Assembly: GCF_003144115.1 (NCBI RefSeq)
Contig: NW_020312016.1
Location: 382,777-446,776 of the forward strand
Origin: Tilletiopsis washingtonensis
Taxonomy: Eukaryota; Basidiomycota; Exobasidiomycetes; Entylomatales
Reading direction: 5' to 3'
DNA length: 64,000 bases
The notes under the pieces were generated by a model that did not search any database, was not told where the DNA came from, and worked only from the letters and a program-made list of their open reading frames with translations. A program made the position numbers and the translations under genes. How positions within the stretch are numbered: the stretch's first letter is position 1; each line of letters starts with the position of its first letter. Positions 36,618 through 47,525 of the stretch are shown here, piece by piece.

Positions 36618-38026
36618 ATGGCGGGCAGCATGGGCTGCGGCGGCGCACGCTGAAAGGCGGCGGCGGCGTGGTTGCTGAAAAGCAGCTGCGGCGGCGGCGG
36701 CACCGCGTAGAAGGACGGAGGCATGGGCAGCTGAGGATAGGCACTGTTGCCAAACGTCGCCGGCGAGAGGGCCATGTGCTGCGGCGGCGGGAGCATGCAC
36801 AGCGACGACGCCGGCGGCGGCACCGTCCACTCGACGGCCTGGTGCTGTGGCTGGAAGCCGCGAGCGGCGGCGTTGAACGTGTGGCGCAGCAGACTGCTAT
36901 GCGCCGGTGCTGCGGCGGCCGCCGCCGACGAGACACTCTTGGCGGGCGCGCCTCCGAGACGCACGCCGCCGCCGAGCACGCCGACGTTGCCGTTGTCGTG
37001 CACGGTGTAGTTGAGCGCGGCGCCGCTGGGCGACTGCCGCTTGTGCTGCTGCTGCTGCGTCGCTGCCCACGCATGGGCGCCCGAGACGGCCGACGCCTTG
37101 CTCGGACTGGCGCCGACGGTCGTGTCGCCGTCGTTGTCGTTGGTGGTGCTGCACATGAGCGTGGCGTCGCCGACGTCGCTCTCGTCGCACACGTCGCTCT
37201 CGTCGTCGATGAGATCGATGATGCCGTAGCAGCTGCCGGCATCGAGGTCGTCGACGGAGAGCTCGCTGTCGCTGCCGTCGTCGCCGGGCGCCAGGAGGCT
37301 GGGGCAAGAGGCCGACGAGACACTCGTGCCGTACGCCGAGGAGCTGCTCGAGACGCTGCGCGTCAGAGCACTGCTGCCGAAGGCCGAGCTGGCGCACGAT
37401 GTGGCGACGCTGCAGGCGCTCGGCGAACGAATGTGCGGCGGCGGCGGAGGCGGCGAACGACGAGAGAGCGTCGAGGGGTCGACGATGCGCACGGGACGCG
37501 GCGCGCTGGCGCTCCAGCTGCTGCTGCTGCTACTGCTGCTGCCCAGCGGCGTCGGCGTGTGTGTGCGGTAGGCGTGCTCGCCGGAGCGCTGCAGCGGGGC
37601 GTGCGTGGAGCGTGGACTGGGCGCCAGGGCGGCGGGCAGCGCGCCCCAGACGAGCGTCACGGGCGCGCCGGCGGCGCTGCGCTCGCTGTCGGCGGCGCCG
37701 GGGCCGGGCCCGAGACGCATCGAGACGCAGCCGGGGTCGATCCAGAGGGTGAGGGCGGGCAGGGCGTCGCGCGGCGCGAGGGCCGCGGCGGCGCACGCCT
37801 GGCGCAGCGCCGCATCGCCGCCCTCGCCGCCGGCATGCTCGTGCCAGAGCAGGGCGCGCGCCGCACTGCCGCGCTCCGGCTCGGCGGCGAGCCAGGAGGA
37901 GGCGGCGAGGCGCGGGCGCAGCGAGGCGAGCAGGCTGGCGCCGAAGCGCGTGCGCGCCGACGCCGACGTGCTGGCGGGCAGCAGGCTGCACAGCTGCGCC
38001 ACAGCCGCGTCGAGCTCGGGCTGCAT
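35855..38026 (-). CDS. BTG/Tob-type antiproliferative domain protein with very long polyglutamine
   Basis: Single-exon gene of 723 codons, four of which touch assembly Ns. The N-terminal about 110 residues fit the BTG/Tob domain: EL-DAAVAQL start, then DALPALTLWIDPGCVSMRLG (residues 87-106), matching the family's LP-x-LTLWVDP-x-VS-x-R. BTG/Tob proteins recruit CCR4-NOT deadenylase and slow proliferation; that role here is inference. Downstream lie Ser-rich and acidic stretches (EL-SVDDLDAG, IIDLIDDESD), Pro/Gln-rich sequence, a ten-Gln run, an Arg-rich nuclear-signal-like segment (RSRGRRSRGRGAGRAARR), an acidic patch, about 67 Gln (585-651) and a repeated 11-mer REAHMLAVVRE. The ATG at 38026 is the first that includes the domain start. 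A TATA-like box lies 224 bp upstream. Confidence 0.72.
36008..36073. repeat. 33-bp tandem duplication next to the CAG tract
   Basis: Two adjacent copies of a 33-bp unit (core ACGCACGACGGCGAGCATG) encode two copies of the 11-residue stretch REAHMLAVVRE on the minus strand, directly after the polyglutamine. Boundaries are approximate by a base or two. Confidence 0.85.
36074..36274. repeat. Uninterrupted CTG/CAG trinucleotide tract with assembly gap
   Basis: Pure CTG on the plus strand (CAG, glutamine, on the coding minus strand) runs for 201 nt, 67 triplets, broken only by ten Ns at 36170-36179. Filling the Ns with the same repeat keeps the phase exactly. The gap probably reflects an assembler failing inside the repeat, so the true length is unknown. 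A second, ten-unit tract stands about 310 bp away at 36588-36617. Confidence 0.95.
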
Positions 38027-40836
38027 GGTGCGCAGAGAAGAGGGGCAGGCTGGGGATAGAGAGCGGAAGGGCCGGCGGAGGCGTGGGCTGGAAGTAGAGC
38101 AGATGGGCAGAGCAGACGTGCGGTGGGATGCTGGAGCAGACGGAGCAGTGGGGGATGGTGATGGAGCGAGCAGAGAGAGAGGCAGAGGCAGAGGCCGGGA
38201 GCAGGAGATGAGGATGGAGGTGCAGACGGAGGAGCCGGCGGCCAGGGCTGCCTTATACGCAGCCCACCAAGGGGGCCACGCTCGGAGGGGGGGCAGCACG
38301 CACAGGCCAGAGGCAGGCGCGAGGCACATTCTCGGCCGTGCATGAGCAGTAGAGTGACGCCGCACCGAGGCAGCAAGCAGCGCAGCCCGCCGCCGCATCG
38401 GCGTTGAAGCAGCCGTCCGTCTGCCGGCACACGAGGCAGCGCAAGAGCAAGCAGGCGCCGGCGGCACAGGCCAGCGGCGACCAGCGCAGCGGACAGGGCA
38501 GCGCAGCAGAGGGGCTCCGCGAGCGGAGCATGACGCACCTCCCGCTGCCGCCTGCGCGCGTCGCTGCGAGGGGCCGAGATGGGCAGGAGACAGCAGAGGC
38601 ATGGCGGCGCGCCGCGCCCAGAGAGGCAGGCGGCAAGGGCCGCCAGCAGCTGCAGCATGGCCGCCCCTCCAACAGGCGGCAGCACGAGGCGAGAGATGCG
38701 GCACCGCTCGTGTGCGTCCGCGTCGCAGGCCAGGGGGCGGCCGTGCAGCAGAGTGGGCCAACTGCGCTGCGTGACCCGAGACAGGCAAGAGGCGCACAAG
38801 CAAGGCGCGCACTCCAGAGCATCTCACCCGCCGCTGCCGCCGGCGCAGCAAGCAGCGGCAGCACCGCAGCGGCACCGCCCACGGCAGCGCTGCAGCTGCT
38901 GCAGCTGAGCGCCGGCTGTGGCGCTGCCCCTCTTCCTCCGCTGCCGCACCGCAGCGCTGCGCTCCGCGGCCCAGGGGCAGCGTGCAGCAGCACGCGCGGC
39001 CGGGGCCGTGGCGCGTGCAGCATCGCGCACGCGGCCCTGCAGCTGAGATGCGAGCTCAGCAGCCACGCGCCGCCCTCCGCACGCCGGGGATGGATCCGTC
39101 GCCAGGCACCAGAGCAGCAGAGCGCAGCAGCGGCGCAGCAGAGCGCGGAGGTGTTGGTCTGCGTTGCCGCGCTGCCTGCTGCGCGGCGCGCCGTGCTCCC
39201 TCTGCCACAGCACGGCTCCGGCGAGCCCCTTGCGTGTGCCGCGCACCGCGGCCGCAGCCGCTCAGCGACGCAGCGCACCGCCATCGCCACGCCTGCGGCT
39301 GAGCGCTGCGGCAGCACAGCACAGCAGCTGCGGCAGCGACGGCAGCCTCTTCAGCCGCTTGCAACAGAATGGCAGCGCGGTGTGCTGTCTGCTACGGCTG
39401 CCCACTCGTTTGCTCGCTGCGGCGCCGGCGCCGAGAGGCAGTCAGCGTCCAAAGCAAAGTCAAGGTCAAGTCGAGGCGAGTCTACGCTGCAGCAACCTGC
39501 CTCATGGGGGGCGCAGCGCTGCAGCCGCTCAGAGGCGGCGGCAGAGGCAGCGCGTCCATTGGTGTCGCTTCATCATCAGTTGCCCAATAGAATGCAGCAC
39601 CACAGCGCGAGGCGACGACTCTACGCTGCAGGCTGCATTGCGCCGCCCCGCCAGCCGTCTCTGAGTGCAGCCCACTCCATGGGGGCGCTGTCTGCTCGTA
39701 GACAGTGCACGGACGCGGCCGGCGCTCGGAGGCCCAGGCCGCCTGCTTCTGCGCCGCACCCGCTCCCGCGTTGCCGCAGCAGCAGCGCTCTCCTGCGACC
39801 TTGTTAGCGGCGCACGCTCGCGCGCTTCGTGCCCATGCCGTGCCGGGACGCCTGCAGCGGAGCATCCGGGGTGCGGCAAAGCTGATCTGTAATGCCTCTG
39901 ACGCAGAGGGAGAGGCGCGACGAGAAGTTGTCAGCGTGCAGAGAGGTGTCAGGGGGGGACCGGGCTCAGGCGCAGTCAGAGAGCAGCCTCGCCTTGCCGC
40001 ATGCCTTCAGCGCAGCTGTCGCATGTCGCCAGCTCCCCCGCAAAGGGGCGTTAGCGTCGTCACGTTGCTCGGGCTTCTGGACGCTTGCAAGTGGCCGAGG
40101 GAGAGGACAGCAAGGCTTGGTCACGAGCCATGAGCCAGGTGCGATGCTTCCACATGCCCGTGCCAAAGGGTGGTCCCACGTGAGCCGTCACGCGCTTTCT
40201 CATTTGCGTCACAGGGGTTCGTCAGGGGGGCACGCAAAGCTCCGAGCTCCTGGCGTGGGCTCGAGATCGGGGGGGCCGCGCCCCCGCGTCATGCGCCGTC
40301 ACTCGTGGCAGCGCCCCGGCCATTTCCCTCAGAGCGCAGCTTCGCTCTTCGCGCCGCTGCCAAGCTGGGGCAAGCAGCACGCCGCGCCCTCTTGTGCGGC
40401 GGCCACGGCGCAGCTCTCTGGCGCTGGCAGCGCATGCGGCCACGCAGAAGCGGCACAGCCAAGCCGCCTCGGAGGTCAAACGTGCGACGGCACCCATGCC
40501 TTGTGCAGACGCCCGGCATCGGCGCCATGCATGCGTGCGCCCTGCAACGACGTGCAGCCTTCTCTGCGCCTGCACCGTCGTCGCGCACAGCACTCGACTG
40601 CACGGCCGAAGCCACACAGGATGCGCAAGGCGACGCAGCGACAGACGGCTGGCACGCGGACGCAGCAGAGGCGGATGCGCGAGGGTGAGCAAAGTGTGTG
40701 TTCTCATTTGCAAGAGGGCAAGTTTCGCATGCAGCAAGCCGTCCAGAGCCATCGCGAGCGCGCAGAGAGAGGTGCTGCGCGCTGTCGGCTCCAGGTGGGT
40801 GGAGATCGGAGGGCAGGGAGCAGTCGGCGTGAGCCG
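38027..40836. other. About 2.8 kb gene-poor block upstream of the BTG-like gene
   Basis: No protein family, exon chain or RNA gene was recognised. The first about 230 bp carries the BTG-like promoter. The rest is rich in GCAGC and CTGCAG with small imperfect inverted repeats (for example around 38890-38930). A 467-codon plus-strand frame at 38404-39807 overlaps other long frames and has Arg/Ala/Gln-rich, family-less content. A long 5' leader or a complex promoter for the BTG-like gene is possible. Confidence 0.5.
38250..38257 (-). promoter_or_regulatory. TATA-like box TATAAGGC of the BTG-like gene
   Basis: TATAAGGC on the minus strand, 224 bp upstream of the ATG at 38026. It shares TATAAG with the octamer upstream of three other positions in the window. 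Confidence 0.4.
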
Positions 40837-41076
40837 CTACCAGACGTGGCTCTGGTAGCCCGAGTAGAACGTGGCGCCGCGGGCCGCACTCATGCCCTGC
40901 TGCATGCCGCCGTGCTGCTGCTGCTGTTGCTGGGCCTGCGAGCCCTGCTGGCTCTGCTGCTGCTGCACCGGCGAGCCCTGGCCCTGAGCCTGGCTCTGCG
41001 CCTGGTGGCCGCCGGCCGGCGCGCGCGAGGCAAACATGCGCGACTGGCCCCGAGCGCCGCTGCCCGTGGAGCCCGC

Positions 41077-41107
<31 letters not shown>

Positions 41108-44100
41108 TGCGGCGAGGATCGCACGCTGCCGCTGGCGGGCGCATACATCTGCTGCGGCTGCATCGCGTACATCTGCTGCGGCGAGTGTGCCTGATGGTGC
41201 TGCAGCTGCGGCGAGTACTGCGGCTGCGGCTGGTAGTGCTGCTGCGCTTGCTGCTGCTGCTGCGACGGCGCATCGAGCCACGGCGTGGCGCTGGCATTGA
41301 GGAGCGAGCGCTGCTGCACGGGGAAGGGCGAGAAGCCGCCGGCGCCATAGCCGGCATTGGCGGCGGGTCCGTAGGCCGTGTAGCCCTGCGGCGGCCGCGG
41401 CTGGTAGGCACCGTGGCTCCAGCTCTGCGGCGCATACGAATAGGCGGCGTACGGGTTGCCCTGCGCGGCACTGGTGGCGCCGTGGCCGCCGCTGGGCCGC
41501 AGATCGTGAGCCGAAGCGCCATGGGAGGCACTGCGCTCGTGCGCGCCCGCGGCGGCACCGGCGCTGCCGCTGTTGTCGGCAAGATCGAGCGAGCTGAGAC
41601 TCTGCACGGCCGGTGACGGCGCGCCGGTGCCACCGAGCTCCGTCGTCTTTGCTGCCGGCGTGGAGGGGCCCGTGGCAGGGCGATGCGGCTGGCGGCCGGC
41701 GTGCGGAGACGGTGCCGACGAGTGGGCGTAGCCGTTTGCCCGGCCATCCGAAGGCGCGGCATTGCCTCGTCGATCGGTCGAGGGCGGCAGCACGTGCGTA
41801 GGGCTGTCGACCTCGGGCGCATTGCCGAGGTCGAGCATGGACAGCGGCATCGACAGCGGGTCGTCGGCGATGCCCTTGAGCGAGTTCTGCGCGGGCCGGC
41901 TCGCGGCCGAGGCGCGCGCGTCCGGCGGCGCCCACAGGCTCTTGACGTGCGAGGAGTCGGCCGCTCCGCTGGATGAGGCGCCGCTGGCATTGGCCGGCAG
42001 GACTGGGAACGTCAGCGGGCCCTGGCCCCAGGTGGAAGAGTCCATCTGGCCAGGCGAGGGCAGCGCGGGCGTCTGAGAGAGACTGGTCAGCTGAGCGTAT
42101 GGCGCACGAGACCGCGTCCGACTCACCTGTGTCTGCGTCGAGCTCGTGCCCCTGCTGCGCGCGCCACGGCCATCGACCTCGAGCTCGCTCGCCACGAGGA
42201 AGCTGGGCGAGTCTTGCCGCTCGCGCTGCAGCTGCCCGGCGGAGCGCGCAAAGGCCACGCCGCTGCCCGAGTCTCGCCGCGAGCCGCGGTGCTGTCCGTG
42301 CATCAGGCCGTTGAGGGAGCTCTGCGAGTGCGGGTCGTCGAGCGGCCCAGACGTCGTCGAAGTGGCGGCGATGAGGGCCGCGCGGAAGGGCGAGCGAGAC
42401 GTGCCGCTCAGCGGTGCCGACATGACGTTGCCGTGCAGAGCGGCGCCGCTTCGCATGGACGCAGGAGCCGTCGGCACGGCAGACATGCCGTCCGCGCCCG
42501 CGCGGCGCCACGCGTCGTCCAGGCCTTGCGGGCGCGGCAGACTCACGACGGGCGTCGGAGCGGCAGCAGAGCTCGACGAGCGCTCGGCGAACGCTGCAGA
42601 CTGCGGCGGGAGCGAGCCGGACTGGCCCTGGGTGACGGCCTTGCGCGCGCCCGCGGGCGGCGCGTTCGCATCAGGTTGCCGTTGCTTCGGAAAGACACGT
42701 GGCGGCAGGCCTCGTGGCAGCGTCTTCGTCGGCACAGCGACGGGCGTGATGACGCGGCCCTTCTGGTACTTCTTCGGGAAGAAGAGGTCGTCGCGCGAGA
42801 GGGTGCGCACCGAGAGGTTGGGCAGCGGAGGGTCCCACGTGAGGATCTGCACCGCAGAGGGCTCCGAGGCAGCTGCGCTCTGCGAGGCGGCGACGCGCGC
42901 CAGCTGCGCCTTGTACGCGGCCTTGTTGAGCCGCCGGTGCGCAGGCGCCTTGCTCGGCGTTTTGACGGCGAACTTGTTCCACACTGGCGGACTGTCCTGC
43001 GGCACTTCGGCCCGCGTCGCCGGCGCCTCGGCGACGGCAGGAGCCTTTGGCGCCGCAGCTGGGCTGCGCGGCTGCTTCATGGCGCTCGCCGCGGGCTGCG
43101 CGGCGGCTTCCGGCAGAGGCTTGCCGCGACGAGAGGTCGAAGCCACAGCAGCTGCTCCAGCATCAGTAGGCGCCACGACCTCAACGCGAGGCGTGCGCGG
43201 AGGCTTGCTGTCTTGCTGCTGCAGAGCGGAGGACGAGGCGGCCTGGGGTGGCCGTTGCTGCTGTGCAGACTCGGCTGCACGCTCCTTGGCGCGCAGTGCG
43301 CGCGGTCCAGTCGGCGGCGTTGCGCCGAGTCCCGGCGGCAGAGTCTGCGTCGCTACTGGCGAAGTCGGCTTGGGCGCACCTGGGCTCGAAGCAGCGGCTG
43401 TCTGAGTCTCGGGCGAGCGTTGCGGCGCCTGACCGGCAGGCGCGGCCTGTGACGGCGCAGCCTTTGCCGAGTCCCGCTGCAGCACGGTGCGCGGCGCCTC
43501 GTTGCTACGCTGGGCCGGCTGCGCACTTTGTTCGGGGCTGCGAGCCGTGGCGGGCGCAGCAGCGGGCCGCGGTGCAGGTGTCGGCCGCAAGGGCGCCGCT
43601 CGCCGCCACGAGACGGCCTCGTCGCTGGCGGACGGCGCTGGCGGCGCCACAGGCACGACTGGCGCGCGTGCAGCAGCAGGCGTCTGTGCTGGTTGTGCAG
43701 CGTTGCTCTGCCGGGGCCCGGCAGGCGCACCAGGAGCAGGTGCCTGTGGCTGCGGCTTTGCTGCGGCGCGCTTGCCCTCTTGCGCAGCGGCAGCGGCGGC
43801 CGCAGCAGCCTTCATGCGTTCCTCCTGCGCCGCCTTGCGCGCCGCCTGTTCTTCCCGCAGCTTCTTCTCCTTTGCCGCGTCTTCGATCTCGCGCTGCCGG
43901 CGCGTCTCCTCGATGACCTGCTCCAGAGCCTTGGCCTTGGCCAGCGCACGCTCCTTCTCCTTGGCGCGCTGCTCCTCCTCGTCCTGGCGCCGCTTGCGCG
44001 CGCGCTCGGCCGCAGAGAGCATCTCTTCACGCTGGATGACGCCAATGTCTGCGGCTGCAGCTGGCGGCGACGTAGCTGCTTCGGCCGCAGCAGATGGCTC

Positions 44101-46244
44101 GCGTCGTGCTGGCTCCTCCTCTGCCCGCGCCCAGGGCGCGCGAGTGGCGCGCGCGATGGGCGGCGACAGTGGCGCGTTGCTGCGCTCGGGCGACAGCGGC
44201 GTCGCAGGTGCCCAGCCAGCGGCCAGATGTGGCGGGAGCGGGCGGTCGCCACCAGCGCGCGGCGGAGCGCGAGGAGGCGGCAAGGGCGCACGCTGGCCGA
44301 CTGGCGGCGGCCGTGCCTCTGCTGCTGCTCCATTGGCAGCGGCTGCTGGGCCAGCGGACGCTTCCGAGGCCGACGGGCTCGCTGCTGCGGCAGCCGGCGC
44401 AGGCATCTGAGCAGGCTTCGGCGCATCTGGATTCAGCGCCGAGGCTCGCTGCGCCAGGGGACCCCATGCTCGTGCGGCCGCAGAGGGCACCGAGGAAGCG
44501 CCGCCTCCGTCGCCTCCGCCGCCGGCAGACATGGACGGGTAGCCATCGCGGTCTCGCCTTGAGCCTCGGCCCATGTCGCCGCCTCGGCGATCGCGCGTCA
44601 GCAGCTGCAGGCTGCCCGGCTCCGTGGCGTCGTCATCGTCGTACACGGCCGAGATGCTGCGTGCGCCTGCGCGTGGGAAGAGCGAGCGCGACGAGACCTC
44701 GGGTGCCAGATGTGCCGCAGAGGTGGTCCCTGCGGCATGCGGCGGAGCATCGCGCTCCGCCGCGGCGCGCGCCCAGGGCGCCGGCCTGCCTGCTGCAGCA
44801 GAGGCAGGCGCCGCGCCTGCCTCGCGCTTCGGCGGCCAGCTGCGGTCGTGTCCCTGGTCCTTGAAGCGGTCCTCCTTGCTGACGGGGCCCTTGTCCGTCG
44901 AGGAGGCAGCAGGCACCTTGTACTGCGTGCCGTCGCCGAACTCGACGACATCATCGAGGAAGCCGCCGTCCTCTTCGTCCTCCATCTCATCCCAGTGGCG
45001 TCCTGCGCCGAGGTTGGAGCCGCGGAAGCGCTCGAGCTGCGAGAGGGCGGCCTCTGCGCGCGCCGCTGCCTCGGCCGCCGCGACGCGCTCTCGCTCCTCG
45101 GCGGCGGCTTGTGCGCGCGCAGCTTCGGCCGCGGTCGGGAAGTCAGACGCCAGATTCGACGCTGCTCTCCGCCCAAACGGCGTATTGCTGGCGGGCGCAG
45201 GCGTGGACTTGAGCGCCCAGGGCGCCGCAGCCTTGGCCGTGGCGGCTGCCGCTGCGGCTGCGGCAGCAGGACTGGCTCGCGCCGCAGCATCGTTGCCCAG
45301 CGCGGCATTGCGCAGGCCGGGCGAGCTGCGCCCGGGAGCAGCAGGGTCGCCAGCGGGCGAGCCGGCGCGCGTAGAGCCGAGCGCCGTCAGGCGCGGAGAC
45401 GCCGCGGCGGCAGCGCCAGGCGTGGCCGACGCTGCTGGCGCTGCGGCACCAGACGCAGGTGCGGCGCCTGAGCCGGCCGCAGCCACACCTGCGGAAGGAG
45501 CGCCGGACGAGGCCCAGCTCGGAGCGGCTGGCTTGGCGGCGGCTGAGAGCTTGGCTGCCATGAGCCGCGAAGGCGCCGCAGCTGCCAGGCGTGCTGCAAG
45601 ATGGGCACGGAGTCAGTCGCGGGTGCGCAGATGCGCCTCTCGCGCGCACGCAGCAACTCACCAGCCGCATCCTTGGCCGGCGCAGCAGGTGCACCGGCTG
45701 CCTTTGCCGGCGCAGCACTGGGCGGCGGCGAGGGGCTTGCCTTTTCGAGGAAGCGCCGGTTGACGCTGAGGCTGTTGAACTTCTTCGTCGCCGCCGACGG
45801 CGCAGCCGCAGCGGCGCTCGTGGCGGGCGACGCCGCCGATGCGGGCGCCGAGGCCGCAGTGCCGCTGCCGCTGCTCTCGGCGCCCGTGGAGGCTGTGACG
45901 GCCATGGCGGCGCTGCTTGGCGCCGGCGAGTCGGCTGCGACGGCGCCGCCTGCTGGCGCATCTGCCGCAGGCGGCGCAGTGCCAGCGCATGGCGCATCTG
46001 CTGCGGCGGCGGCAGGCTCGGCGGCGGCAGCTACGGCCGCGCCCGGTGGCTCTGCATCCTTTGGCGCATCACCATTGGCCTGCGGCTGCTGTGGCTGCGC
46101 CTCGCCAGACACGGGCGCCGCAGAGGCAGTGGCGTCGCCGTCGCTGGGTGCCAACGCCGCCGCCGGAGCGTCGGCAGCGGGCGCCAACTCGGCCACGAGC
46201 TCGGGACGCTGCGGCTCGTCGGCCGCAGACGGCTCGCTGGCCAT
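40837..46244 (-). CDS. Large disordered protein of unknown function
   Basis: Three exons on the minus strand: 46244-45662, 45593-42127, 42072-40837; 1761 residues, not recognised. Most is Ala/Pro/Ser-rich and probably unstructured. Islands that look conserved: KKFNSLSVNRRFLEKA (near 153); WDEMEDEEDGGFLDDVVEF and GDGTQYKVP (about 395-422); a charged helix or coiled coil from EEMLSAAERARKRRQDEEEQ to KAAQEERMKAA (about 715-810); and NKFAVKTPSKAPAHRRLNKA to DDLFFPKKYQKGRVITPV (about 1065-1159). The C-terminus is Gln/Tyr-rich (YQPQPQYSPQLQHH), prion-like in composition. There are no membrane spans or signal peptide. RNA-granule or scaffold roles would fit the composition, but that is only a guess. 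Intron 2 (42126-42073) is 54 nt with no stop, so retention would add 18 residues. Confidence 0.75.
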
Positions 46245-47525
46245 GCTTCAGCGATGCGCGCCGGCCGGGCGCGCCGCAGCTGGGGGCCGGATGGGAGGGG
46301 AGCGCAGCGAGGCCGGGCTGGCGTGCGGCGCGGCGAAGGGGCGGGTGGCGCGCGGCGGCGCAGCGCGGGACCGCTGGGTGCGCCGTGCAGCGACGCAGCA
46401 GTGCGCTGCGCAGTGCCGCGAGAGAGGAGAAGGCGGCGTGTGCGAGCGAAGCGGCGGACGCCGGCAAGGGGCAGGCAGGAGCAGTGGAGCAAGGCAGAGA
46501 GAAAGACGGACGAGCGGCGCATCAGCAAAGGCGAAGCCTGTGAGCGCCGGCCGCGCGAGAACGGCGCCGCGCGCGGCGGCGGCGGCGCGGTGCGCGGTGC
46601 GCGGCGCGCCGTGAGCCCCGCTCCGCCGGTCGCGACTGCCGCCCAGCAGCTGATGTGCAGGGCTGCGCCCTTCTGTCCGCTCTCGGTCGAGCAAGCGTCT
46701 AGGCTGGAGACGTCCACACAGAGGACAGTCTGCAAAGACGCAGCCCCGCCGAGTGGGCTGGACGTGCACACCGGCCCAGGGCAGCAGGCTGGTGACGCCT
46801 GCATCCGGGCGCGGCGCGCAGCACCCAGCAGCGCGTCCGTCGTGTGACCCAACAGCTTGGTCCACCTCTGCACTGTTCGCATACACCCTGCCAAGGCTGC
46901 AGGCGAGAGCGCACTCGCGTTTGCAAGCATAATCCCTGACAAGGCGCTCAGCACCAGACGCTGCTCACATGGACTGTCCAGCACGAAGGATGGTGTATGA
47001 GCGCGAGCGCGGACGACTTGCTTTTCGACTGGGCCCATATGCCTGCTCCGCCGTGAGCCGACACTTCGGGCGCCGCTTGCGAAGGCTGGCTGCGCGGAGT
47101 CAACACTGGCTGGCCGTACACTGCTCTGGCATCAGCTGTGCATGATGGACTGCCAGGCAGCGCCGAGACAAGTGCGAGGCAGCATGCAAGGATCCGAGAG
47201 GCACCTGGGGGGCACGGATGGCTCGCCGGCAAAGGCGGCCCTGGCGCCGCGAGGGCTGAGAGCGGCTCGGCTGGGCGCGCACGTGGTCTCCCTCACGCCT
47301 CGAGGGTCGCCGCCGCGCGGCGCGGCGCTCGGCGCTCGGAGCAGCGCGGGGCAGCGGACCGCGAGCCGTGCCCCGCTGGCGCGCCACAGCAGCAGGCGGC
47401 GTGCCTGCGCTGCGCCCTGCGCCTTCCTGCGCCGCGTCGCACCGACGCCGGGCCGTGCCGAGCGCCGCCAGTCGCCGCCAACACCTCGACCTTCTTCTCC
47501 ACGACCCATCCCCCCTCGCATCAGC
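46245..47525. promoter_or_regulatory. Divergent promoter region, unknown large protein / LSC1
   Basis: About 1.3 kb between divergent starts with no supported gene. The frames crossing it are Arg/Ala/Cys-rich and conflict between strands. No TATA-like or repeat signal was noted. Confidence 0.45.

Noticed and set aside
35738-38059. Long plus-strand frame with a polyleucine run
   Set aside because: It is the reverse reading of the CAG tract and of the BTG-like gene; polyleucine of this length with no surrounding domain is not credible.
38404-39807. 467-codon plus-strand frame
   Set aside because: Same by-product character as other GC-rich frames; no recognisable domain and strong overlap with long frames on the other strand.
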